From NCBI RefSeq assembly GCF_000143535.2, contig NC_037318.1, positions 2,232,001 through 2,296,000 of the forward strand: DNA of 64,000 bases, read 5' to 3'. Origin of the DNA: Botrytis cinerea B05.10. Lineage: Eukaryota; Ascomycota; Leotiomycetes; Helotiales; Sclerotiniaceae. A model generated the notes under the pieces. The model was not told the DNA's origin, did not search any database, and worked only from the letters and a program-made list of their open reading frames with translations. This document shows positions 23,771-35,141 of the stretch, piece after piece. Made by a program: the position numbers and the translations under genes. How positions within the stretch are numbered: position 1 is the stretch's first letter; every line of letters begins with the position of its first letter.

Positions 23771-24631
23771 ATGTTTGGGGATATGGACTACGATAATTGG
23801 AAAGACTCTGTGGATTGTAAAGCCATTGGTTTTTGGAACTTACATTCTGCTCTACCTTCCCAAATGGATTTTTTTATCATGCTCGCATCTGCATCTAGCT
23901 TGGTAGGACTACGAGGACAGGCTAACTACAATGCTGGAAATACTTATGAAGATACTTTAGCCAAATACCGCCTATCTAAAGGCGAGAAAGCTGTACCTCT
24001 CGACCTTGGTGCAATGGTCGACGATGGTGTTCTATCTGAGAATACTTGGCTTCTGGATCGTGTCCTTACATATGGCTCTTTGGAGCCCATAAACTGCGAG
24101 ACATATCTTGCTATTCTTGACTACTACTGTAACCTATCGTTGCCACTTCTCTCACTAACGCAAAGTCAAGCTGCTATAGGCATTCGAGCTGGAGGTGGCA
24201 GCGGACCGGAGACTATCGACTATTCTCGGTCTCCTGTGCTATACCCTCTTATTTTACAGAACAACAGACAAGCAGAGCCAATGGGTGGTACAGATCAGGC
24301 TAATTACCGCGACATGATAATGACTTCAGCATCACTTGACGAAGCCGGTGGGATTGCTGCCCAAGCAGTAGACAATAAATTGGCCAAATCTTTTTCAATC
24401 ATGCAAGACAATACTTCAATCGATAGGAACAAGCCATTACAAGTGTATGGTGTAGACTCATTACTAGCTATGGAACTGAGGAATTGGATTGTTAAAGAAT
24501 TTATGGCTGGAATAGCTGTATTTGAGACACATGGTGTATCAACATTAGAAACATTGAGTAGGTTGGTGACTGGAAGGACTTCGATTAAACATGATAGGTG
24601 GACAGTTTGGGGCTATGGAAAAGAAGATTGA
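23771..24631 (+). pseudogene. Highly reducing PKS C-terminus: end of ketoreductase plus acyl carrier protein
   Basis: This is an uninterrupted 286-codon frame. Residues 1-60 are the end of an SDR-type ketoreductase: MFGDMDYDNWKDSVDCK, then a Ser-rich strand, then the catalytic Tyr region GQANYNAGNTY (Y53, N57). Residues about 195-275 are an acyl carrier domain with the phosphopantetheine Ser in YGVDSLLAMELRNW (S230). TGA follows naturally at the PKS end. Upstream, 23,690-23,770 is mid-GC but gives no clear KR sequence, so the Rossmann GxGxxG part is missing. Without KS, AT and a complete KR it cannot make a polyketide, and a free KR/ACP stub has no known role. The start at 23,771 is only the first Met of the relic. 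Confidence 0.87.
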
Positions 24632-25255
24632 TTGATGATATGGGAAGCTAAGAGAACATTACTGCACCTGCATGGTCTTGATCTGCTGGTTCATATCTTT
24701 TAAAAAATGTGTGCAAGCCCCCACGAGTTTGAGGCTCGAGGGAGGAGGTGTACATCCGTGTTTGATGTTACCCTCAGTAAAATTCCATTGCTATATACAA
24801 TGTATCGATAGACCACTTGCAATAAGTGAGATATTAGTCTTTCACAATCCTCAAGATATTCAGTATCTTCTAGAATTCTGTACACGAGAAACCCCTTTCA
24901 TGTGTAGCCTAGATGCTTCTGGTGAAAGAATCCATCACCCACTATTGATGATCTTGCTGCACCATATGTACAGTCCTATTCATAGAAATGGCTCTTAAGC
25001 CAATCATATGATTTGTGTGTATTCATATATACGTACTTTTTACCACTGACTGTCATACATTTTCTCTTGATTTTCCTATTGCTCTTCATATCACCAAAAT
25101 ATTTGAAGCGCAGATATTGGATTCCACCATCAACCATTGTCAAAGTTAGATCTGACATCGATACTTTAACTGTTCTCTCCCAACCTTCACTTTCGACCAG
25201 TACATGTTCCTAACGCTGCACTTGTTACTACCGTCTGAACTCGAGAATTCTAAAC
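24632..25255. other. Intergenic region, PKS relic to RRM gene
   Basis: No gene was recognised. It must contain the promoter and 5' UTR of the RRM gene; pyrimidine-rich sequence precedes its ATG. No distinctive element was seen. Confidence 0.5.
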
Positions 25256-28200
25256 ATGTCATCAAGCTCTCAAAGCGGCGACCCTCATGGCGAAATTGAT
25301 CTCCCTAGCGACGACTTACGCTTGAGCTGTGCAAAAAGTGAACGGTACAATGATTCAAATACTTATTCACCACCATCATCCTCTTTTCCCACAGTCAATC
25401 CTTTGTATCCAACAATCAAACAAAGTAACTTGCTCTCTTTAAATCCTCTTGCAACATCCTTTGAATTTGCAGAAACTCCATCATTTTTCCACCCGCCTCG
25501 TCTACCTTCTTCTTGCTTACTTCCTTCTCCACCTGCCTTTGTTGATATATCACCTTTTCTTTATCAACAACAGATCATAGATCGACAGCAGCAAATCCTT
25601 ATTTCAATAAACAATTGGAACGCGCCTTTCACTGAGACCATGGCATCCTTTAGTTTGCCCACTGGTCAGCCAGCTCCAAATGCATTCCAATACAATAACA
25701 ACCCACATGGCTTCCCACCACCTCTAGCAAACCTCCAAAATACAAGTCAGGATTCAGCAAATTCAAACGATTCCTTCCGAACACAAGTACCACTCCCATG
25801 GAACCTGCCATCCGATTATGAGGATAATAATGGAGTTGAGATGTGCGATCCAAGTCCTTTTGCTGAGCCTCCACCCTTTGTCACATCTGACTTCAGCAAT
25901 GGACGCGCTCAGTTTCAACCATTTGCTAATCAGAATTCCACGATAAATGGTGCTCCTGCTGAAGCTTATGATCATGAAAATGGATACCATATGCAACAAC
26001 AGCAAGCTTATCAGCAAGAAAACCATGGTATGGGTATGAATGGTATGAACGGCATGCATGGCATGAATTCATTCAATGGTGCTAACAACGCATATCAATC
26101 GCCACCTTACAATGGGCAAATTGGAGGACCTACAAACCCTCAGATGGGCGCCGGTCACACTGGAAATTTTCAGCATCAGCACCAAAATCAATTCAGCTTC
26201 AATGGGCATGGTGGACCTCCAACGCAACCCAACTTCCAACAGCAGAACATGGGCATGCGACCACAATTGCCACAAATCGCTACTCAATTTCCTACAAATC
26301 CCTACGGTGCTCAATACAACCAGACCTACTCTGCTCCACCAATCGGAATGAATCCAGCACAATTTTACAACAATGGTGGCGATAGCAATTATCGTGGTCC
26401 AAATTCTACACCAAGTTCAGCCTCGCGTATGGTGTCCAACTTGAAATTCAGCAATCTCAGCCTTGGCGGCATGAGTCCAAATGGTGCTGGCCTGAACGGC
26501 AGTCAGAACAATGGTTATGGCCATGGCAGCGGCGTTGGTAATATCAGCAACATCAGTGGTATTGGCCACAATGGTTTAGAGCAGAGTCGTTCTAATGGAA
26601 GCTTCTCGGCTGTAGGCAACAATAACAATATGGCTGCCAATGCTCGCAACGCACAGTATTCCTCGCTTACATCTGTCGGTAATATTCATCATCCACTTCC
26701 TCCAAAGCCACAATTTCAAGCGCAAAACGCCCATATTTCCAAACAAAATACTGGCAGCCATCCTTACACAACCACTAACAGCAATCCTCGATCTGTTGTT
26801 CATACTCCTCAACAGCAAAAGCGAAGCCTTCAAAGTGAGGAAACTGAGCAAAGTCAAAAGAGCAGCAACGGCATTCAATCACCTGTATCATCCAACGGTC
26901 GCTCGCTATCTGCTGCCATTCCTGCTTCCGAGCCGAGACCTAACTTCACACCCTTGCTTCGATCTAATCGCGGCACATCTATCACCGCATCTGTAGATCG
27001 TGCTCAGCACGTTAACGATTGGGTTCAAAATACACCGACTCGTGGCAGTGTTTCACGCCAAAACTCTGTCACAATTGAGAGTTTTGCTGAAGTTGACAAT
27101 ACTCCTACAATGCCGAACTGTGAAGCTGGTAGAGATCCTCGCCCAATCAATAGCTCCCATGACGGCATCCCAGGCGGTTTTACCCCACGCGCCCTTAGCG
27201 TTAATCCGTTCAATCCTGTCACCACGCTTGCTCCTTTCAGCCCAAATTCTCGTTATGGAGATGCTGGTGGTATGAGCCCCTTGCTTCGCGAGTTGACCAG
27301 AAATGGAACCGTCAGGCCAACTGCAGAAGAAGCTCTTGACATGCGATTCATGCCCTTCGAGGAGTACTGCCGCCAAGCTAAGCCTGCGCAATATGGTGTT
27401 ATGCGAATCAAAAACGTAAGCTCTTGTCGCAGATGTTAACAACCAATTACTAATTCATTTATAGATTCCATATGGTGTAACAAGACAAGAGATTCTTGCA
27501 TTCCTCGGCCGCAATGCAAAAATCGCCGCCTCGAATGATCACGAGCCCATTCATATCATTATGGAGCGTGTAACTAGCAAGACACTCGACGCTTATGTTG
27601 AGTTTGTCAGCTTCACTGAGGCTTCAAATGCAATCACACGATTCGATATGAATCGCATGGGTGGCAGAGGTGGCCGTCTTGGGCAGCGCCATGTTGAAGT
27701 CGAGTTGTCTTCCCAGGAAGAGTTGATGAAGCAGCTTTTCCCGAAGGCCAAGAACGTTGAGTGGCACGGCAATAAACCCACGATTATTGATCGTGATGAG
27801 AATGACAAGTATAACTCTGGTTTCCAGGGTTTCGTCAGCCGTGAAGAGTTGGTTATGCTGGTTAAGCATGTTGAGTCTCCACAACGTGTAAGTAATTATA
27901 AGTCTGTCCGAGTGATTCGAAATCATACTGATATTTTTCAGTCCCCATTCTCTAAGGATTGTCCCCAGCGACCATTCGAATGCCTTGTCAGCACCTTGAT
28001 CAAGTTTCCTTGGGCAATGGTCAACCACATTACTTGCCAAGATCGCGAGTTATTGTACAAAGCCACAATGCAATTGCTTGGGTTGCTCGTTGAACGTGTC
28101 GACAACAATGATGATCCAGTCAATCTCAATGCCCAATTGTTGAAGCGAGTTTGGCGTACTGCTCTTAAATGCGAAGGTTTTAGTCCTTGTATGAAAGACA

Positions 28201-28631
28201 ACATTGTTTATAAGTTGAAGATTGATTCCACAACCGCCTTCGAGTGTGGCGTTCCACCACAAGCAGATCTCTGGAGCAATGTCTGGACCATTGGACCAAG
28301 AAAGGATGTTGCGTATGATCTCGTTCAGGTAAGTCCCACGAGAAATCTTGATTGATCGAGAGCAGAGGCTAATCAACAATAGTACTATGTCACGCTTATT
28401 CATGACGCAACTACTGAGAAGAAGCAACTCACCTTGGCCGAGAAGGCTGCAGCCAGAGCTGAAGAGGTTCCTCGCCTTCCAAGCCTATTTGGAAATCTTG
28501 ACACGCTCGTTGATTACACCAATTGCCTTGACTTGACTCTTGCTGAACTTGCCGTGAAGGAGTGGGCTGCATTCGAGACAGCGATTCGACGAGCACTTAC
28601 TCCAGCTTTGGAGGCCGGTTCATCTAACTGA
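25256..28631 (+). CDS. RRM-domain RNA-binding protein with long Asn/Gln/Gly-rich N-terminus
   Basis: Four exons are inferred: 25,256-27,415; 27,465-27,887; 27,942-28,328; 28,383-28,631 (1,072 aa). All three introns are phase 0 with GTAAGN donors; intron 2 is 54 bp and open, so retaining it would add 18 residues. Residues 60-650 are low complexity, rich in Asn, Gln, Ser, Gly and Pro (for example GMNGMNGMHGMN), prion-like in composition. An RRM lies around 710-795: RNP2-like VMRIKNIPYG and RNP1-like DAYVEFVSF. A second conserved block follows (QRPFECLVSTLIKFPWAMV), and the protein ends in a helical region. The layout resembles fungal hnRNP-type or meiotic RNA-binding proteins. A role in mRNA fate is likely, but no specific orthologue can be named. 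The start is the first ATG in frame, with a stop upstream. Confidence 0.88.
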
Positions 28632-29604
28632 TAGAACCATACCTACCAAGCAGTGGATACGTCCTAGTCTCTAATTTTCGATACCACTTTTCATTTGTTT
28701 TTATTTCTCGGACAAAATTTGTCGACCCTTTCAGGCATTCCACGGCATTCTCGTTAAGCAACTTTGATATTTGGATAGGCTCGTTCTTCGAATCTTTCCA
28801 AAAATTATAGCAGCTGGATTCGAATTATCTTGGAATTCTCAATTGTCCTCGATTGCTCTTATTTTCTACTTTCCTCATATTACATCTGTCCACCACCCGT
28901 ATGGTGATCCGTGAAGCCATTCTCCAAACCATCGAAATACCGTCATGTCACTGAAGGAACAGCATTGTTGGTATCCTTCTATTCACACCCTGAAGGGTCT
29001 TACTATCGAGAGAAGTCCGGCATGTTTGGTCTCACCTAAGTCGTCAAATTTTGCATGACCTGTTCTTGCATACTTTCCTCACGACAGCTTTCGATGCTCT
29101 GGTGATTTGCGAAATCAATTGAAGGGATTTGAGTTATTAAAGTTATTTGATTGATTGGGATACTCGATTTGAGATTATGATGATTTGGGTCAAGTTTCTT
29201 CTTTGGTTGCTTCGATTCTTGAGGTCACTTTAATGACATCTTGATATTTGCAGCTTTGTAGTTGTCCACTCAGATAGTACAAATCCAATACCATAAGTTT
29301 TCAATACTGTGCAATTACCAATCGTGAATATCATGTCTCTATGTGAAGAAAATGTGAATGAAGAGCTTGTTGGATGATAGTAAATGCAAGTAGGAAATAA
29401 ATCCAGATATCTGGTGGTTGAAAGACATTGGATGAGTATCATCATCTTCATGAAATGAGAGAAAGGGAAGGAAAAGGAATATGTGCAAGTTCATTGAGAT
29501 GTCTCGGAATATCTTCGGCCATTAATCATCCAAGCCCTTCGCTTCACTACCCAATGATTTCATGATCCATACATTCCCCCACCAATTCTTCACCCCTCCA
29601 TCAC
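28632..29604. other. Intergenic region, RRM gene to TYW3
   Basis: This holds the 3' UTR of the RRM gene (T-rich and C/T-rich runs) and the promoter of TYW3. A minus-strand 73-codon frame at 29,230-29,451 has no recognisable content and is ignored. Confidence 0.5.
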
Positions 29605-30690
29605 ATGAGAGACAAGAATAATAAAATGTCTCTACCTCAATCTTTTATCAGCAAGAAGAAGCTAATATTAAGCAAGCTTGCCGTTCCCACAGACGAATAT
29701 GATGACCTATCTCCTAAAGGGTCTGTGGATGAAGGCATCCGAGAATTAATAGATGAAATAAATTCTCTTGAAGGCTGTGTCACGACTAGTAGTTGTGCTG
29801 GGCGAGTGAGTGTATTTTTGGAAGGGAAGAAGAATTCTGATGATGGAGTTAAAAACCTTGTTCAAGATGAGGTCAGTATGGATGGCATTCCGGATGTGAG
29901 AGCTGAGAAGACTGCCGGATTTGGTGGAAAAGGAGGGGGCGGAAAATGGTTATATGTTTCTCACGACGCAATTCAAGACGAGGCACTGACCAGACGAGAG
30001 AATGATGGAACTCTTTGTGAATTGCTGGGAATGCGGGCCGATGATGGTGACTCTAAGATCTCTCCCCCGAAGAACAGAGATTTACGGCATATTCATTTTA
30101 AATTTGAGCCCATGGTATGTTACTTTGACTTCTCTGATCTTCAGTTCTAATTGCTGAGATTTAATTAGATCCTCCATGTCCTTACCGCATCTTTGGAACA
30201 AGCACAAAAAGTGCTATCAGCTGCGTTACAGGCGGGTTTTCGAGAAAGTGGTGCATTGAACCTAATATCCACTACGTCTGAGCCGGCAACTCCAATGGTA
30301 GGAATAAGATGTATGGGTCTGACGCTCGAGTCATTAGTTGGTGTATATCACGAGGCTTTCGATCAAGGAGTTTGCCTTGTCGATAATGGGCAGTTAAGTA
30401 CGTTGATGAGAATTTCCAATGAGAGATTTGAAGAGAATACGAAAAGGATTGAGAGATTTAGAGTATTATTGAATGAGGCAATGAATCCTGTGGAGAAGAA
30501 AAGGGTAGGAGAGAATGGCGAGAATTGGGAAGATCCTCAAGCTAGAAAGGAGCGGAAGCGTGCGGAAGGGTTGAGGAGAGCCCAGGAACTGAAAGAAGCA
30601 AAAGCGAGGAGTGAGATATCTGAGAACCAGGACTCGGATGAGCTTTCGATAGACTCAGCACCTGTAGATTATATTGAAACTAGAATCTGA
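29605..30690 (+). CDS. TYW3: tRNA wybutosine-synthesizing protein 3 (TYW3 family)
   Basis: Two exons (29,605-30,114 and 30,169-30,690) flank a 54-bp phase-0 intron, giving 343 aa. An alternative start at 29,626 (MSLPQ) gives 336 aa and may be the true one, since family members begin close to the F-x-x-K-K segment. TYW3 is the AdoMet-dependent methyltransferase of wybutosine synthesis, which makes the hypermodified base next to the anticodon of tRNA-Phe. Family blocks are in order: SPKGSVDEGIRELIDEIN, TTSSCAGRVSVF, GKGGGGKWLYVSHD, HIHFKFEPM joined across the intron to ILHVLTASL, GFRESGALN, and VGIRCMGLTLE. The C-terminus (about 285-343) is a charged Lys/Glu-rich helix. It converges with MIC19, with 190 bp between their stops. 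Confidence 0.93.
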
Positions 30691-30880
30691 TGCATTAATA
30701 CTTCACATCGTCTATAATAGTGTACCCAAACTTCCACGCCATGCATTATTTCTGTTACACATATTCTATACACGGTGGGCCCTTGGACACCTTCGTTGAC
30801 ATCTTTTCGTCATCTCGCCCTTCATTCGACATTTGCCATCCGTCATCCTTCCCATCTCCCCCCATATGATCATACTTCCC

Positions 30881-31517
30881 TTATCTAACAATACCCTCGA
30901 CCCATTTACCCTCTAACCTCCTAACCTCTTGTCTGAAAGTCTCTACCTCTTTGTAGCAATCCAACGGCCTCCTATCGTTATCTCTCAAACAATTTACCAC
31001 TGCACTCTTTGCATTCTCAACCCCCTCATCTAACTCCTGTACCTTCTTCCTCTGTTCCAACTTCTTCCTCAAGCCCTCCACATCTTTCTGAACCGCATCT
31101 CTGCCCAATTTTCTTAAGCTATCACCTGCAGATTTCTCCTCAGATGGGGGCGCAGATTCCTCGGTGGAGAGTTTGGCGGTTAATTCTTCGAAGTCTTTGC
31201 TGGCGCGCTCTTGGAGTTTCTTGAGCTCGCTGGCGACGCGGGCTTGGATGTGGAGTTCGAGAGTTTTGGCACGAGTAGAGTCGGACTTTTGAAGTGTGTC
31301 AGATTGGCGTTCTACAATCTACCGATCTGGGGGAGAGCCTTACCTCAGAACTTGATTGCAAAGAATCTATGAGTTGTTCCGAGAACCTTACCGGTGTTTC
31401 ACTGTCGGGTCCTATTAGAGCTTGCTGGATGGAAGATGTGCACATTATGGGGAAGAATTACCTAGACCATACTTGTGCCTTGGGAGGTTCCTCAGGTTTC
31501 GAAGCTCCAGATCCCAT
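30881..31517 (-). CDS. MIC19: MICOS complex subunit MIC19 (CHCH-domain protein)
   Basis: Three exons on the minus strand are inferred (31,517-31,473; 31,424-31,344; 31,285-30,881), giving 176 aa. Both introns (48 and 58 bp) are phase 0. The protein begins MGSGASKPEEPPK, a good N-myristoylation start (Gly2, Ser6) as in other MIC19 proteins. The middle (SDSTRAKTLELHIQARVA) is the conserved coiled-coil segment, and the C-terminal CHCH region has the Cys pair NCLRDNDRRPLDCYKEVETF (C-x10-C). Fungal MIC19 has this pair in place of a full twin CX9C. It works in the mitochondrial inner membrane/intermembrane space to hold crista junctions with MIC60. The first intron is at the short end of the range; its acceptor was chosen to keep frame (QALIGPDSETPVRFS). 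Confidence 0.9.
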
Positions 31518-33746
31518 GTTGACTGGTATAGGAAGAATCAATTGCTTGAAAGGTATAAGTTACAATTGTGACCTCACGAGCTTGGAATTTCTCAAGGCTC
31601 GCTGAAAATCGGAATGTTTTGAGCCTTGTGGCCTTACATCGGAGCTGAGTTTATCCATGAGCCCGAGCCACAAATGAGGCGGAGGTGCAGTCATCAGTGG
31701 CTGAAGTTAAGCAAGAGGCAAGCACACGTGAGATCTCAACTTTAAAAAATAAAAATGGATTTGGGACAGGCACGACAGGATGGATGTTCATTGTTCACAC
31801 GAGACGAGGACGATCAATTCCAATAAACTCAACGATCAGCCAAATTAAGCTTCACCTACATGTACATCATCGTTTCTTGATGAATGGAACAGAAAAGGTT
31901 AAGATTCAGGTCTATGTATATGATGTGGTGAATCATGATCTGACCAAAAAGCAACTGTACTGATTTTTTCACATTTTTCAACACCAAAATCATGAGATAT
32001 CAATCCCGGCGTTTCGTACCCAGGTCGCCTTTTCATCTCTTCTAATCAAGCAGTACCCAGATTCCGTGAGATTTCATGGGTCGTTGATTCTTGTATTTCC
32101 ACTTTGCTCCTTTGGGCGGTTTCGAAACTAACGGACGTTTCTGGTTGATAGGCTTGGCGCATCCTGGTGTCTACTTTGAGATACTTGGAGATACTCGGGT
32201 GCTCGGGTTTCGGTCGGCGGCTGCGGAATTGGGAAGTGGTGGTTTTATATCATATTGCATGTTGAATGATAGATACAAAGGGTTTCTTTTACAGTTCTCA
32301 CGGTCGTTTGCGCGAGGGTTCCATCAAGCATCTCCTTGGGGGATCCATCGGAAAAAAATAAAAGTTAAGGATCTTACTGCGATACTACTCTACCCTTACA
32401 TGCACCGAGCTTCAATTCAAAAGGAAGATCCAATAGAATATATGTAGTCAAGGATTCTTGCCGTGCTCCGTCGCCAGCAAGGAGTGATTCAATGCAGGCT
32501 CGGCCACTTCACTGTTCTCGGAAGGCTTGATCTGACTGACATGATCGTTTTGACTGTGATGATTCGATGGTGCATGAACTAGTTTCCAGTTGATGACAGC
32601 CATGACGACCTGAACGCTCTATGCTATGCAGAACGACATTTGACGAACACCCGAGCGAGCGTTAACTAAAGTGGATGGCGTATTCAAAGCATCCTGCCTC
32701 GACTACGAACCGAATTGCGAATTTCATCATGGAAGCTTCGAACACTTTGTCCAACGGCTGCTAATAGCTCGCCACGGACGAAAGGACTCACAGACGTAGA
32801 GACTGGTTGGTCCCACGGAACAAGGGAGAGGGCGTTCAAGCATGCATCGATGATAACCAGCGGCCATCCTATCGGTGGTATACATCTACTTCAAGCTTTG
32901 ACGTCTTTCAATCTGCCCCCCTGGAAGTGTTTCGTCTTGGACTTTCATCTTATATTTCGTCTCTTCCTGGTGTTCTCTGACAACGGCGAAATCTCCGTGG
33001 GGGGCTCTCTCAGCGACTGGGCTATCGTGATATGGATGATACAAATGATATAAACGATGTAAATCTGACCAGACCATCCCATCTCCATGCATCCTTTCTC
33101 CTGCTTTACCCCTGACAGAAACCCCTGAGTGGATCACGGACAATGGTGCATCTTGGTTTCAAAACATTGGACCGTCGTAACTGGCTGTGCTGTCGGTTAT
33201 GGCACCGTTCTCTACCTTAGTCACTTCGCATCCTCGCGCCGTGCTGTTCTGTTATCCAATGGTTCCTGGACTTTGTCATCAGCCACAATCAACCGGAGAT
33301 CCAAGCATCCAAACGTTCTTCTTTTTCTCGTTTTCTTCCTCCTCCTTGTCCATCTGCATATCCGAGCAACTTTATCAGTCTCCACTCTCAAACCACGAGA
33401 GAGATAATGCTTATATTCATTAAATGACAGGCCCAGATTCGGTCCCATTCCGAACTGCCCAAGACTATTTTCAACGCCATGATGGATTCCACTGGCATGA
33501 CACGCTGCGGCTATCTCATTTCGTATCGCAAATGCTGTGCGATGGCTGAAAGCGACGATGGCAGGTGGATGGTGGGCCAGGGATTGGCTGTGAATGGACC
33601 ACTCTTTTCCCATTCCTTTGGCAGTTTTGGCGTGTCAAGGACTGAGGAACGAGATTAATCGGTAGAATTTTTACACAGAGTAATATAGGAAGATCGATAC
33701 GACACGATGCCAGGAGAAGGAAGATCTTGGTAATAGTAATGGTAAT

Positions 33747-33810
33747 ATTGAGATTGAGATTGAGATTGAGATTGATATTGGCATTGGCATTGGTATTGGT
33801 ATTGGTGTTG
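33747..33810. repeat. (ATTGAG/ATTGGT) hexanucleotide microsatellite
   Basis: Five or so ATTGAG units pass into ATTGGC and ATTGGT units. It lies in the ferric reductase upstream region. Confidence 0.85.
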
Positions 33811-33832
33811 TGCATTCGCATATTCGTATAGC

Positions 33833-33858
33833 CGCATCCGCATCCGCATCCGTATCCA
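33833..33858. repeat. (CATCCG)n microsatellite
   Basis: Four CATCCG-type hexamers, the last CATCCGTATCC. It is separate from the neighbouring ATTGAG array. Confidence 0.85.
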
Positions 33859-33952
33859 CCGTTTATGTTACTTTTTTATTCTCGGTCTCTCGTCGTGATC
33901 CCTTCCCTCCCTTTCACGTACCAGCACATTCTTCATTCACACTCCTCTTCAG

Positions 33953-33995
33953 ACACTCACCACTCACCACTCACCACTCACCACTCGCCACTCCC
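33953..33995. repeat. (CACTCAC)n tandem heptamer
   Basis: About five to six CACTCAC units, the last with a G (CACTCGC). Confidence 0.85.
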
Positions 33996-34200
33996 CCCGT
34001 CTTCGTTGACGGAGAGGGTTGAATTCCATCTCTGCTCTTCCTTATCGTTCCGCTCCACACGACGACAGCAGGGCTGCTCGTTTCGAAACTCGAAGCTATT
34101 CACACACACATGCTGATGAACCCTGCCGCGACACTGACTCCATATGACTTACGGCGAGGCTTCGTTTCCTATTTGGACGGAAGTTTATATTGGCTGCAAT

Positions 34201-34209
34201 TTATCTGAT
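34201..34209 (-). promoter_or_regulatory. Candidate iron-responsive GATA site (SreA/SREP type)
   Basis: The minus strand reads ATCAGATAA, an exact match to the ATCWGATAA consensus of fungal iron-regulatory GATA repressors. It lies about 930 bp upstream of the ferric reductase ATG, a gene class these factors control. It is a single site found by eye and a chance match is possible. Confidence 0.4.
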
Positions 34210-35141
34210 TCATTCTTCATAACTTTCGCGCTCAATAGACAGACAGTCTCCACCCTCCCATCCACCCTTCCACGGTAGAAATTCCACCATCGGTACCAAC
34301 ATCTCAAATTGGCCTCCTGTCTCGACCTAGACTGGTTATGGTCGACCCACCCAGCGCATTCGAAAAAAGGGATCCCCGCAGCGCATACCAAGACTCCAAG
34401 CCCAAAATATACCTGGCACCTACATACACACACGCATTCTGACATACATAATAGTAATGTTCGTACATCAGCTCTGTGTCGCCGCAGTCTTTTGTTTGTC
34501 TTGATCGTCTTGGTCTTATTCTTATTACCTTCTCGAGAGAGATCTTCGTTTCCTGAACAAAGTTCTCTTTTATTCTTATTCGTATTTTTATTCACTCTTT
34601 CACGCTCGCTTTGATCTCGAGACATTGCTTTCATAAGTCCTGGAGACTAATTCTTCGATTTGCCAATCATTCTCCATCCACATTCATTCTTCCACACCAT
34701 CAGTCAATTGACCAGATCCCGCCATTCATTCTTTCTGTCATATCTATTTTGGATCCTGAATCACTCTTTTTTTATATGCGAGAACAAAGCGACATTTTGA
34801 CCCTCGCAGCATGTCCCTTATTGAAAATCGCATTGCTTTGTTCCCAGACCAAGAACAATAGAATCAAGATTAGCGATACAACAACAGAAGAACAGTCGGA
34901 CAATAAACCTCGAATTTTATCGTAAGTAAGGACCTCTCCCACCTCGATGTGGTCTTCAAACATCGAAATCTCGAATCCCATAGACCCAACGACCATATAC
35001 CAACCCGATTTACTTACCAACCAACAGCCTCCATATAGACTTACATAGAAGGGCTTCTGCATTGTTTCAATCCAGCAATAAAGACATCTTTTACATTCGT
35101 TTCACATACACCAAAACAAAAAAAAAATAAAGTATATCGAG

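Larger units (their letters stand above)
31518..35141. other. 3.6-kb intergenic region / ferric reductase upstream region
   Basis: No protein gene is supported. There are many short frames, all without family features. The last ~1.3 kb is C/T-rich with several microsatellites (33,747-33,995), typical of a long fungal promoter and 5' leader. A possible 5' UTR intron runs from GTAAGTAAG at 34,921 to CCAACAG near 35,030, close to the reductase start. The MIC19 promoter lies at the left end. Confidence 0.5.

Noticed and set aside
26069..27442. Minus- and other-frame ORFs of up to 129 codons over the RRM gene
   Set aside because: They are shadows of the Asn/Gln-rich exon; the plus-strand frame is 720 codons long and continues correctly across introns.
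32091..33423. Plus-strand ORFs of 92-118 codons upstream of the ferric reductase
   Set aside because: No conserved content, no consistent splice signals and no agreement with neighbours.
33516..33859. Minus-strand frames with Asn/Ser/Ile/Gln repeats
   Set aside because: They are translations of the hexanucleotide microsatellites, open in several frames at once.
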